Origin: Pyxicephalus adspersus
Taxonomy: Eukaryota > Chordata > Amphibia > Anura > Pyxicephalidae
NCBI RefSeq assembly: GCF_032062135.1
Contig: NC_092860.1
Span: 155,321,796 to 155,385,795, forward strand
DNA: 64,000 bases
Direction: 5' to 3'
Both the position numbers and the translations under genes were made by a program. A model generated the notes under the pieces. It searched no databases and had not been told where the DNA came from. It worked only from the letters and a program-made list of their open reading frames with translations. Shown here one piece after another: positions 54,660-64,000 of the stretch. Positions within the stretch are counted from its first letter, which is position 1, and the number at the start of each line of letters is the position of its first letter.

Positions 54660-55250
54660 GATACTTTTTAAAGAGGTTTTGGATGTGAGCTTAGGGCATG
54701 TAAGATTGTATTGCCTGCCATTTCTTTTCTAAAAAGAGTTGTAATTTTATGGTCTTCAGTGATCATCACATATACATTCAGAAAGGGTACTTTGTTTTTG
54801 TGTGAATACACTGTAAATCTGAAGTTTAATCTATTTGTCTGAATGAACTTGGAACATATTTTGGAGGGATTTCTTGGAGCCTGTCCAAATGATTGATATA
54901 AATATATTGATGCCATAGAAAGATCTGAGTTGAAAAATGGTGAAATTAGGGTCTAGAAATAATTCTTTCCCACTCTCCCAGGTATAGGTATAGATTGGCG
55001 TACGATTTAGTCCCCATCACCACCTCTTGAACCTGGAGGTAGTATTTTTGATAGTATGTGAAAACATTTCTGGCTAGAATATATTTCAAAAGATCAATTA
55101 TTTTATTGTATTCTGAATGACAAGTTTTTATATTGATTATTGACCTAATTGTTTCCAGGCCTAATGAGGTGTGGGATACAATTGTATAATGAATCCACAA
55201 TTGTTAATAATGTGGAGTTAAGGGATACAATAGAAGGTTGGTATTAGTAA
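54660..55250 (-). mobile_element. Penelope-like retroelement, RT fragment P6
   Basis: ORF 55200-54946 reads IDLLKYILARNVFTYYQKYY then LQVQEVVMGTKSYANLYLYL and GEWE: the MGT...AN block. ORF 54916-54668 continues with FIQTNRLNFRFTVYSHKNKV, PFLNVYVMITEDHKITTLFR and ILHALSSHPKPL, the RT thumb (FLD..I, YRKPT..N..LHA.S.HP). The YIDD between them is scrambled. A hammerhead-like motif on the same strand lies about 330 bp upstream (55575-55622). Confidence 0.82.
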
Positions 55251-55384
55251 ATATTGGCTATACTATACCTTGTAGCAGAGTTAGGAATGACAAATGTCAG
55301 ATGGTGGCACTGTAATGGAAGTTGTTTGCAGGAAGAATGATGCTTCACGTGGGCTCCCAGGAAGAACGCCACACTTTCTTTAAC

Positions 55385-55540
55385 ATGATAAAAAAACAAC
55401 CCATACAATTTGTCTTTCACCATGGACCATAACTATACTCGCATAGCTTTTCTAGACCTTTATATTATCTAAAGCATGAAAACCATATCACAACACTCTA
55501 CAGAAAAAAAAGCCGCTGGTAATAGTTTTTTACATGCCAA
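55385..55540 (+). mobile_element. Penelope-like retroelement, RT fragment P7 (plus strand)
   Basis: The plus strand reads NNPYNLSFTMDHNYTRIAFL, matching the reverse complement of P3 (22322-22150) almost base for base: CATACAATTT.TCTTTCACCA and ACTCTACAGAAA.AAA. It is opposite in orientation to P6 next to it. Confidence 0.75.
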
Positions 55541-55574
55541 GTATACAATACGGCCAAATCCTGCAATTGAAAAA

Positions 55575-55622
55575 TGGTTCCACACATTTCAATGATATCT
55601 TATTCATCAGGACTTTTCATAT
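55575..55622 (-). ncRNA. Hammerhead-like motif, weak stem I
   Basis: The minus strand reads GTCCTGATGA, stem II AT...AT closed by A and T, then GAAATGTGTGGAACC. CTGATGA and GAAA are intact, but flanking strands pair over only a few bases. It lies upstream of Penelope fragment P6 on the same strand. Confidence 0.45.
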
Positions 55623-55784
55623 CTGAATATCATATATTCACGCTGACATTTGGAAGTATACAATGTATTTTTCATATATAACCCTTTCTAGTTTGACACA
55701 TTATGATTTATACCATTCCCACAAGCTTTTTTTGTGTACCTACACAATTTTTTTCATGTTAAGCTACCTTTTGTGGCTTTAAAG

Positions 55785-55832
55785 GTCCCCTGAAGAAGCC
55801 TACTTAAACAAAACGCATCTGGGCGCTACACA
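55785..55832 (+). ncRNA. Hammerhead-like motif, GAAA core mutated
   Basis: GTCCCCTGAAGAAGCC, a spacer, then AAAACGCATCTGGG. CTGAAGA fits CTGANGA, GAAA has become AAAA, and stem I is CCC/GGG. On the same strand as and 250 bp downstream of Penelope fragment P7. Confidence 0.4.
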
Positions 55833-56014
55833 GCTAATTGCCAAAACTTACCTGCAAGAGATACATTTATGTCTAGAGCACCAGCCCCACAACGCTTCCC
55901 CTCTCCTCTGGCTTGGCTAAGGGGATGGGACTACATGTGTGTTGTATTGGGTTTTTACTTAATTGTACTTTTGTATTGCATTATATTTGTTATATGACTT
56001 ACAATATAACCTTA

Positions 56015-56065
<51 letters not shown>

Positions 56066-57469
56066 ACAGTTTGCTTTCCTTTTTGTCTTGATTGTTCTAT
56101 ATTGCTTTCTGGGGCAGTCACCATACACATAACACTTAAGGATCAGTAGTTGCCTCTTCCTCTCCCCCCTTCTCCCTCCAAACACTCCTTTTTAAGTTTT
56201 GCAACCGCACTTTGTTTTGTATTGCATCTCAGTATTACGGTATGTACTTATCAACCTGTATCTTTAACTATATATCTACTTCTATATTAATGCAACTTCC
56301 TTTGCAACTAATGGAACATCCTCTTGCATTTCCTTTGCATGGCTTTGACACCAAAGATGTCCCACACCAACAATCATTCCTGCTAGTTGGATAATGAAAT
56401 AGAAAAATTGTGCCCATACCCCTTTCCCCATTGTGGGGGTCCTATCATAACAAATGTTGCATCAAACAAACACTAAATGTATTAGTTGTAATTCACAATG
56501 GTACATGTTTTAATTACTTGACCATGCCCTGGAAATCTGACAACCCCCACTTTCAAGATTGCAAACAATAAAAACGAGGACAAACTACTCCCAGTTAATT
56601 GTGCTTCCAACTCTACCCCCTAAACCCAATTCCTGCAACAAAGAAAACCAGTACCGTTATACCCGAGTACACCACAAATATGTATTTGCACTTAGATTGT
56701 CGGGCACAGTTGGAAATGGCACAAAGCTATTTGCCACAGCTGTTGGGTGTAAGGAATCTTGTGTTGGACATTTTTCTGCTTTGCAATACTGAACCCTGCA
56801 GTTAAGCAGCTACCACATTGGGACACTGCTCCTGCAACATCACATATTTCCAGAATGCAGAAGCAAGCAACCAAGTCTTGCAGCAAGTGTTTAATAGTGA
56901 CCTAATAAATATCTGACCCACCCAGAGAATGGGTCAGATGAAGAATTGTTTTAAACTTATTTGGTTCCTTTTTAGGAACCACACCCAGCAATTACCCCAT
57001 CAAAGGAAATGAAGAAAGTTGGCCAACCAAGCGACCTAGCTTAGCCTTATTGACCAGCTTAGCCACAACCTCGCTATTGCACCCAATATTACAACCAATT
57101 ACACAACCTGGGAGGACCAAAGAAAAGAGCACATGGAATTTGAAATTCCCAGAAAAGGTCTTTCCACCGGCATCCTTCCACTCGCCCGCAGTGACTTTTG
57201 ACATCCTCCTGTTACAGGGAAGGGTCTGATATACCTTCAGATTGAACACAACGCACAGTGTTCATACAACGTGTCTTGCCTTACCAGTCCCCCTAGCTCT
57301 GCTGAGCATTTCCTTTACAGTTGTTGGTTAAATGAGTTCTTTTCCTACCCAGCTCCTGTAACCCCTTGTTCTTAGGATGTTCCCCTGGGTCTTCTGTGAC
57401 TGCCATCGCTGTCTATTTTCTGCATTTCTGACGCTTAATCTCTTGCTTTGTTTGCTGCCTGCCTTGACC
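55833..57469. other. Unassigned DNA with an (AT)n tract
   Basis: (AT)n at about 56021-56062. The frames 56559-56886 and 56992-57249 show no recognised domain. Confidence 0.5.
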
Positions 57470-57685
57470 CCGGCCTTTGACATCTCTTGTCTGTGGCTTT
57501 AGCACCACACATTGTTGTTCCCACCCTGGTGTGCCCAAGGACCGCAACCTGGTAGCAGTCTGCAGCGCAACATCCTCACCACTAGAGGCTCTGGAGAAGA
57601 CCAGGCTACTGCTTAGATTCTGCACCTTGGCCCTTCTTAGGGCTCACACCACAATTGTGCAAGCCATAATGCCCTCCCTCCCCAG
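57470..57685 (+). repeat. LTR-like dispersed repeat fragment
   Basis: GCAACCTGGTAGCAGTCTGC, AGCGCAACATCCTCACCACT and GAAGACCAGGCTACTGCTTA resemble the reverse complement of 60630-60735. A sequence of this kind (ACATCCTCACC..TAGAGGCTCTGG) is familiar as part of amphibian LTRs; the assignment is from memory and not verified. The two overlapping open frames are not genes. Confidence 0.45.
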
Positions 57686-58599
57686 AGCCTCTGTCTCTCC
57701 AAGTGAGCCACTAAATGTCCAAAACCTTTTTCAGGGGGAGATATCGGTCTCTAAGGAATCAAATACAGGGGTCTTACTTTTAATTGAAATCCTAGTGTGC
57801 TTTCTGTATGTTTTCACATCTGTCCAGTAATTCAGTATGAGTTCTGCATGAGCTTTCTGGAAGTAAAATTTCCTGTAAATAAAATTTCCTATGCAATCCA
57901 TAATACGAGGTTATGGTCAGTAGCTGGAGGATGGCTGGAAAAGCTGGCTGCACAAACAACCCAAAGCTATTTGTAGACCACAGAGCATATATGTGAAGAG
58001 AACCATCCCCCGCAAAGTTCAGAGAAGCAATGGATGAAAAATGTAATCTAACTTGCCTATATTTGGTCCCGGCTCTTCCAGAGCATTGTGGGACCTGTCA
58101 GCTGGTTTGTCACAAGTGATATCACTTCCTGGTCTTGGGGAAATTAATACACGTGACTATGAAACACAAATGTGCACTCCACCGCCATGTGCATTCTAGC
58201 TATGTTGCCCAATATGAGCAAACCATGCTCTGTGTGCGGCTGGAAACCACAAGAGAAAAAGGCCCCAACTCTTACAGCTTCAACAGGTCCCACCACAATT
58301 TAAAGTAAATGTAACTGGGTAACATTGTTGTAGTACCATTTTGTTAAATACGATAACAAATACAATTTTTGTAATTCATATTAAAAAAAAAAAACAGGTT
58401 TTACGAAAGATTTTGAACACAGGTTGTAATAATAATTACAGGCATAGTTACTCATCTGACACCAAAGAAAAGATAGCAAGTACAGTTACACTACGTATTC
58501 CCTTTAGGATTAGGGAACATTTGCTCAAGGGGTGTGAAATGAACAATGTTGGCATTACAATTGTGCTGCTAATCTTGCATGTCTGCTGAGGAGGGTTAT
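57686..58599. other. Unassigned DNA
   Basis: No recognisable gene. A 14-base A run lies near 58383. Confidence 0.45.
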
Positions 58600-59330
58600 T
58601 GTTCCATCAATAGAGCCAAATGTTTGACAGATATTCCTAATTTCTGGTTCTTGCTATATTCAGTAATGAACCTGATCACTTTTTGCTCTGGTTGAGGACT
58701 TGATTGGGGAAATCTTGTCTTTTTTACCACTGGCCTTTTGGTATGCTCTTTTGAGGATTTTTCTACTATAACCTCTTCTAAGAAAGTATAGATTGCAGTT
58801 ACTTAGCTCATGTGATATATTCTGTATCGTCTCAAGAGTTTCTACAAATAGGCAGAGACTGGGAGTATGGAACACTATTAATAGGCTGAGTGGGGTGCGC
58901 ACTTGTAGCATATAAGATGGTATTACTTGCATTGGACTAATGATGGAGTATAAATACAAGAGTATTGTCAGTTTGTTTAATAATTTTCAATGTTCAGAAA
59001 AGTAACTCCAATTCCAACTCCATCTGACCTGTCCAAATGAAAATGTAATCAATGAACCTCTTCCATCGAAGAATATAGGAAGTATAGGGTAACAAACTAT
59101 CTTCAGCAAAAATTTCTAGGCCAACCACCTAAATATAGATTGGTGTAGGTAGGGGCACACTTGGTGCCCATAGCTACACCCTAGGTTTGCAGATATAGGG
59201 ATTAATCAAATGTAAAGTAATTTTAAGAGAATGAAGAACAACAAATCAAAGATGAATTCATTAAATTCCCACATGGCAATAACTTTCCTGTAGAAACGTT
59301 CTAAACCTAGGGACACAGCTTTATGATTAT
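58600..59330 (-). mobile_element. Penelope-like retroelement, RT fragment P8
   Basis: The minus strand near 59190-59130 gives LWAPSVPLPTPIYI, a frame-shifted MGTKCAPTYTNLYL. RFIDYIFIWTGQ near 59060 is a degraded YIDD block (third residue kept, last Asp to Tyr). ORF 58959-58660 then has VRTPLSLLIVFHTPSLCLFV, ETIQNISHELSNCNLYFLRR and GYSRKILKRAYQKA, the conserved RGY..K.L..A region downstream of RT. The endonuclease is not seen. Confidence 0.72.
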
Positions 59331-59989
59331 ATTATTGTGAACCTTCTGAAAGAATGAACCAATTGGTTTTATTAATAGTAATACAATTTTAAAACCATAT
59401 ATAAAAGCAGCCACATTTACATGCAAACTAATAGATTACACCAACTGTAACCATTTTTATTTTCATTGCTCCACCTTGGGGCTTTTTTACAATTAAAGGT
59501 TTTCAACATTTTGCATGGATTTCCTTTGCTCCTGCATTTCTGCCTAACAAAGCTGATAAATTGGTAAAAGTTGTTTGTAGAAAATAAAAATAAAGAATGG
59601 TAAATCTTGCAGGTCATTAGGACATGCACAAGTTTCTTGGAGTTGAAATTTGTATTGGTGGTTTTCAGTTCTTTTAAAGCTTCCATGCAAGTCAATCCAA
59701 CATCACCAGAAATGTGTAGGCTTGTTTTCGGGTCAGTTCAGCATGTCCTTCGTTGTGTTTTATGCAGTACCCCCTTCATGTGTGTACTTATTCAGTGTAG
59801 CCATTACTTTACCTTTCTTTTGTTTGATTTAAGGATGTCAGGATATAAGCATCATATTCAATATTATGTACCATGAAGAATATTTAAATGTCTCAAAGTT
59901 TACCTTTTCAGTTTTTGGTAGCACTTTGCAGATATAGGCAATGCCCCTTCTGATAAAACCTGGTGATCCCCTTCATTATCAGCATTGTG
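59331..59989. other. Unassigned AT-rich DNA
   Basis: No family recognised. Confidence 0.45.
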
Positions 59990-60480
59990 TGCCTCAAACT
60001 AATCTGTAGTATACAACTTGCCTAATAAACTAGTTACCACATTTAGGGTGGACAGTTGTGAATGAATCCATATTGTGATTGCCCTTCTGGCTGCCAACAA
60101 AGGAAGAAAAGAAGTGAATAACCTCTTTTTACTCATTTCAATGTCTGGGACTTCATCCCAGCTGCCAAAAACCCACATTAGGGGGTCCATGAGAAGATCC
60201 TGGTCAGTGACTGTGTATGAATCTCAGTACCTGTTTGTAGAACATTTTAACCGTTGGTCAGGCCCAAAATTTGTGTGCTAAAGATGGGGAGTGAGCTATG
60301 TATATGAAAATGGTATTAATTTTACCACAGGGCCTGTTTCCCCTTTCAGCTCCTACCACATGGGGATAAGTCCCCCAAATGTTTGATTAGTGGTGCAGCA
60401 CAGGCAGAGTTGTATCATGTTTTGAAATTGCCCCTTATTAAAAAAAAAATTCTAGAGATCAATATTGCAATACGTCACCT
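59990..60480 (-). pseudogene. L1/Tx1-type ORF2 C-terminal fragment
   Basis: ORF 60190-59999 reads MDPLMWVFGSWDEVPDIEMS then LFTSFLPLLAARRAITIWIH. The L-L-x-A-A-R-x-x-I-x-x-x-W block is typical of the extreme C-terminus of L1/Tx1 ORF2. Upstream frames near 60290-60200 read KMFYKQVLRFIHSH. It is an orphan fragment, with RT and endonuclease absent. Confidence 0.7.
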
Positions 60481-60576
60481 GGTGAATAATCTCCCACTAC
60501 ATTGGCAATATTTCGGGTAGCTAAGGGTTATGCTAAACCGCTGGTAAATCTTGTGAAGACAAGTCAGACATTTTGT

Positions 60577-61217
60577 CATGGTGCCGCAGGACAGGATGGT
60601 GGACCCTCTGTGTCACCAGGTAAGTTGGCAGTTGTGCCCAGGGAGCAGAGTCTAAGCCACTGACCGGTCTTCACCGGAGCCTCCGGAGGTGAGGATGTTA
60701 TGCTGCAGGCAGCTGCCAGGTTGCACGCCCCATGCATGCAGACACGAGTGACTGCTGACAGATAGGAATCAGACGAGGTGCTGGAACATGAGAATGGAAC
60801 GCGGTGAAACAAACCAAAGGTCAGGGCAGGTGGCAAACTGGAATAGTCAACAGCTGGAGATGCAGACAGGAAACGCTGAAAACTGAGCCTAAGGGAACTC
60901 CTTGTTCAGGCAACTTCCTGTTGCTGGGCACTACCTTTCAGAGGGGAGGTCAAGAGGCAGATTGGGAGTCCCATGACCCACAGATGCAAGAACCCACCAA
61001 CAGAGGGTGTAGGAGCAGAGGTAGCTCAGGTGGTGTTGGCACTTCTACCAGCAGATGGAGTGCTTCTGAGGAATATTCTGGTTCTCTGGGGTAAAGGGGC
61101 AGCTCTCAGGGGATCACATGACTCTGAGCAGGAAGTGACCAGTTGACAGGATTCCTGAACAGGGCTGCAGAGGAATGTGAGGTGGGTGGTTGATTCTTTC
61201 GTCCTTTGGGGATCTGT
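60577..61217 (-). repeat. LTR-like element (possible solo LTR)
   Basis: On the minus strand the block starts TGTCACAGATCCCC and ends CACCATGACA, i.e. TG...CA ends over about 641 bp. Part of it (60630-60735) is inverted relative to 57500-57620. No target duplication or internal viral gene was found. Frames 60576-60836 and 60804-61094 are therefore not genes. Confidence 0.45.
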
Positions 61218-61330
61218 GACACAACCAACACACAAAAAGCTCTTTAAATATTTAATACTAATATGTGAATCAATGCACCAATTTTACACTGAATATTCAT
61301 AAAAATAGTTCTTATAACTACATTCTCTGC

Positions 61331-61375
61331 ATACTCTGAGGAAGCCAAAAGGTGAAAACATTTTGAACTATACAA
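61331..61375 (+). ncRNA. Hammerhead-like motif, degraded
   Basis: CTGAGGA at 61336-61342, stem II A-CC/GG-T with an AAAA loop, and GAAA at 61354-61357 are present, but I see no convincing stem I. It is probably a decayed relative of the other motifs. Confidence 0.35.
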
Positions 61376-61379
61376 TAAA

Positions 61380-62860
61380 CTTCTCTATATTGTATGGTGG
61401 AAAGCCCACATCCCATGATGTGTTTAATGGGCTTTGGACAAAGTATTTGTTGCTGTATGTTTTATATAAAGCAAAAATACCATGGCACCATTAGTCAAAA
61501 ACCCCTCCATCTTATTTTCTATCATGTTCATTTAGTGCAACTTAACATGTGTGAGAAAAATATAGGGGGTCTGTATATAGATTATAAAAATACTCTGCTT
61601 ATATGAAGAATAGTTACTGCTTTGTATGATTGTTTGCAGAGAGCAGCACCTGAAACAGAAACAATCAGCGGGATGACCCTGAAAGCGGAGCACAGAATGG
61701 CATTGAAGAATAATGAGACCCATGCTGCTTGAGCAAGAATCCAAGATGGCGGACATTGATTTGTGTGCCAAACATGTTACACATGCTTTATCCACCCCAT
61801 TAACTGTTTGTGAACTATTATGCTGATATGGACTATATTGGATATAGTCCATATATTGGATATTTTTGGACAATCTGCCTAATGACAATTGGATAATGGC
61901 TTAGGACCCCCTATACAGGAGTGATTCTGTATGCCTATATAGATTGATGGATTTCCTGGTTTTAGTTAGAATCTCTGTGCTTAACTGCTAAGCATTTGAT
62001 TTTCTCTGCTGCAACAATAAATCTTCATCTCATCCCAGGAGGCTTTGTGCTCCCATTCTCTAACCATTTTATGGAAGGTAAAAAATTACCTTACCTGCGA
62101 TTGTCTACCTGTTTATGTATGTAAAGCAAAAATGCTAGAATAGGTTGGCTTTATCACACCAGCATTGAACTCTTATTGGGAATGTGCCAAAAACATTCCT
62201 TATTTACCTAAAGAATGTGGGCATTTGGCACGAAGTGTTCATCAAATTAGTCCATTCAAATGCTTGTTCATTTTCAATATGTATCTCAATGGTGGTGCCT
62301 TGTCTGTGGCCTGGGAACAGTTTTTGTCAATGTAAACTTGGCCTAAGTGGCCCTTTCAATGAAGGGCTGTAATGATATTTTATACCACAAATCGGTCTAA
62401 CAAAAAAAAAAAAAAAAAGTTAAGGAATCAGTGCATATGACCTTTTTGAAGAAAATTGAGTGAGTTCTTGATCCTTCATTAGTTTCTGTAGAACAAGAGA
62501 TGTTCATGGCTTGAAGAAAAACATTGGAAAGGTGGAAGAAAAGGCATTTGGTGGCTTTGTAATCTTCAACAGTTGGTGTTCCAAGAGCATTTTGGCTGAG
62601 ATATCCATGCAACCAGGGCAGGGTTCATTCTTTGTCACCATCATTGTCATTAGTAAAGCCATACATTACTTTTTTGATCCAAACAGGTATTCGGCATGGG
62701 TACCTTGTGTCCTGTTCTCTAGATATAAATGTAGCCCACAAGTCTTACTATGCCCATAAATGACTTATGACCTACTCAAGAATACAAAGCAAAATAAAGA
62801 ATTAACTATTTACCAAGTAATAACATTTTATTGTAATATAGGTTCATATAATTATTTGAG
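61380..62860. other. Unassigned DNA
   Basis: Mostly AT-rich, with a poly-A run at 62402-62418. The open frames show no recognised domains. Confidence 0.5.
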
Positions 62861-62869
62861 GACATCTGG

Positions 62870-63490
62870 ATCTTCTGAGTAATCATTGCTTTGAATTGAA
62901 GTTTTTTGAATCATGCAATAAATTTGCAAATCCCAAACTCTACTGCATTACATTTTAAGAGGGGGAAATGTTAAAATGCTGGAGCCAAACCCACCAACTG
63001 TGATGCTTTTTAAAGAAAAATTGGACTGTTTTTTGAGTGGCCTGAATTCGATAAGGAATCTAGGGTAGCAAAGGGTTTTTTGTTTTGTTTTTTCCTCTTC
63101 ACTAATACAATAAGCAATTTTGGGTTTATATGGAAAAAAGGTTTAATATTTTCACCACACATTAAGATTGGAATAGGAAAGTTTTTTTTTTTCTTTTATT
63201 AATGGATGAAATAATTGGGATATATTATATATTTGAATTTTGGAGTATTATGTCACTGGATTTTGTTATGAAGGTTATTTTACAATCCTTTTTAAAAATT
63301 TTACTTCAGTTCCTTTCTCTATATAAATGAAAGTTGCCATATTAGCACTAGGTATATAGGAAAGAAATGAATATTATGTGTATTTGTATTGAGTTATTTA
63401 TTTTTGCCTGGTATGGTCTAAATGTTCTTTGTATATATGTTTGTTGCTTTGAATTCCCCATAAAAGATTTAAAATATAAAAACAAAAAAA
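62870..63490 (+). mobile_element. Possible L1-type 3' UTR
   Basis: Very AT-rich and ending CCCCATAAAAGATTTAAAA followed by A-rich sequence, which resembles the end of a LINE 3' UTR with a polyadenylation-like signal. No ORF2 is attached, so this is only a suggestion. Confidence 0.3.
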
Positions 63491-64000
63491 TGCTGTCTAT
63501 TAGGCAAATTGTCAAAAAAGGATCTTAACACGCCCATGAGGGACATGTGCTAATGCAAGAATATTTAGAGAAATATTGTACATTTTGGCTAAAAAAAAAA
63601 AAAAAAACATTTTTGACAATGCATGTTTACCTGTGGAAGGAATTACTCATTCAGGGATTTACTCTTATTCATTGAAGAGCCAACATACTTTCCTGCGAAT
63701 AGCTGGGAAACCCGGTGGAAAAGGTACCTCCAGTCCCCCCTACAACCTTCACCAGTACCATCGGTTTTATCCAAAAAGGTCCTTATGATCCCTTCCTCTG
63801 CCTAAATTGCTCATCATATCAGAGCCAGGTAATCCCACCCATACACCCTGTGTGCTTCACTGATGGCGTCAAAGCAATGCTTTCCCCCCAGGACACTCTT
63901 AAAAATCATAAAAGCCTGTAACCAGTTAGAAAATATCCAGAGGCTAGCTCTAGTACTAGCCTCCCTTATTGTGCCCCCTCTTAAAACTTAAAAAAGTCAA
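63491..64000. other. Unassigned DNA to the window end
   Basis: A 17-base A run near 63591. Frames at 63576-63921 show no recognised domain. Confidence 0.5.

Noticed and set aside
57477..57830. 117-codon plus-strand frame
   Set aside because: The first half matches an LTR-like repeat found inverted at 60.6 kb; the rest has no motif.
60576..61235. Overlapping frames on both strands near 60.6-61.2 kb
   Set aside because: They lie inside an LTR-like repeat, and the frames have no family motif.
1..64000. CRISPR array, rRNA or tRNA genes
   Set aside because: The tandem repeats seen have no regular unique spacers, and no cloverleaf or rRNA signature was recognised. A tRNAscan or Rfam search would be decisive.

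Overview
The window looks like intergenic DNA from a large, repeat-rich vertebrate genome, most likely an anuran amphibian. The evidence is the mix of elements: CR1, L2, L1/Tx1-type and Penelope-like retroelements, Ty3/Gypsy and retrovirus-like LTRs, and hAT, Tc1 and PIF/Harbinger-type DNA transposons. The L2-like 3' tail (TATATAGCGCCAACATATTA...) repeats many times, and I associate it with frogs; the species call is inference. I found no convincing host protein-coding gene, tRNA, rRNA or CRISPR array. Almost every long open frame is a transposon remnant or a chance frame. There is one assembly gap (13193-13489).

Layout. 1-4840: minisatellite and unassigned DNA plus an L2 3' half (+). 4845-7453: decayed Ty3/Gypsy element with two diverged LTRs. 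8800-9510: tandem duplication and a three-copy dispersed repeat. 10165-11072: internally deleted Tc1-like element. 11735-12560: Penelope-like RT. 12687-17513: the best preserved element, an L1-type LINE on the minus strand with an intact 372-codon ORF1, the start of ORF2 (cut by the gap) and a long 5' UTR made of tandem promoter-like monomers. 18060-31900: Penelope pieces, a CR1 3' end, a Harbinger-type element with TTA target duplications, LTR-like copies and several L2 tails. 32200-35830: degraded L1-type ORF2 interrupted by a 363-bp insert. 35826-38624 and 40310-43446: two minus-strand L2-like elements with 5' monomers and a 2A-like peptide motif, separated by a Penelope fragment and ribozyme-like motifs. 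43830-46500: rearranged CR1 with an esterase-type ORF1. 47582-54250: a hAT MITE, two head-to-head hAT/BED transposase copies, and complex minisatellites. 54660-61360: more Penelope fragments, hammerhead-like motifs, an L1 C-terminus and LTR-like repeats. The rest is unassigned AT-rich DNA.

Three observations deserve most attention. First, the L1 5' UTR is a dimeric tandem array in which a YY1-like core (AARATGGC) recurs about every 179 bp. Second, the L2-like elements have an independent array of about 440-bp 5' monomers carrying paired CACGTG E-boxes, and their ORF2 starts with a hydrophobic stretch followed by GDISPNPGP, a 2A-like motif. Third, hammerhead-ribozyme-like folds occur several times, three of them on the same strand as, and just upstream of, Penelope-like reverse transcriptase fragments. 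All alignments were made by eye.
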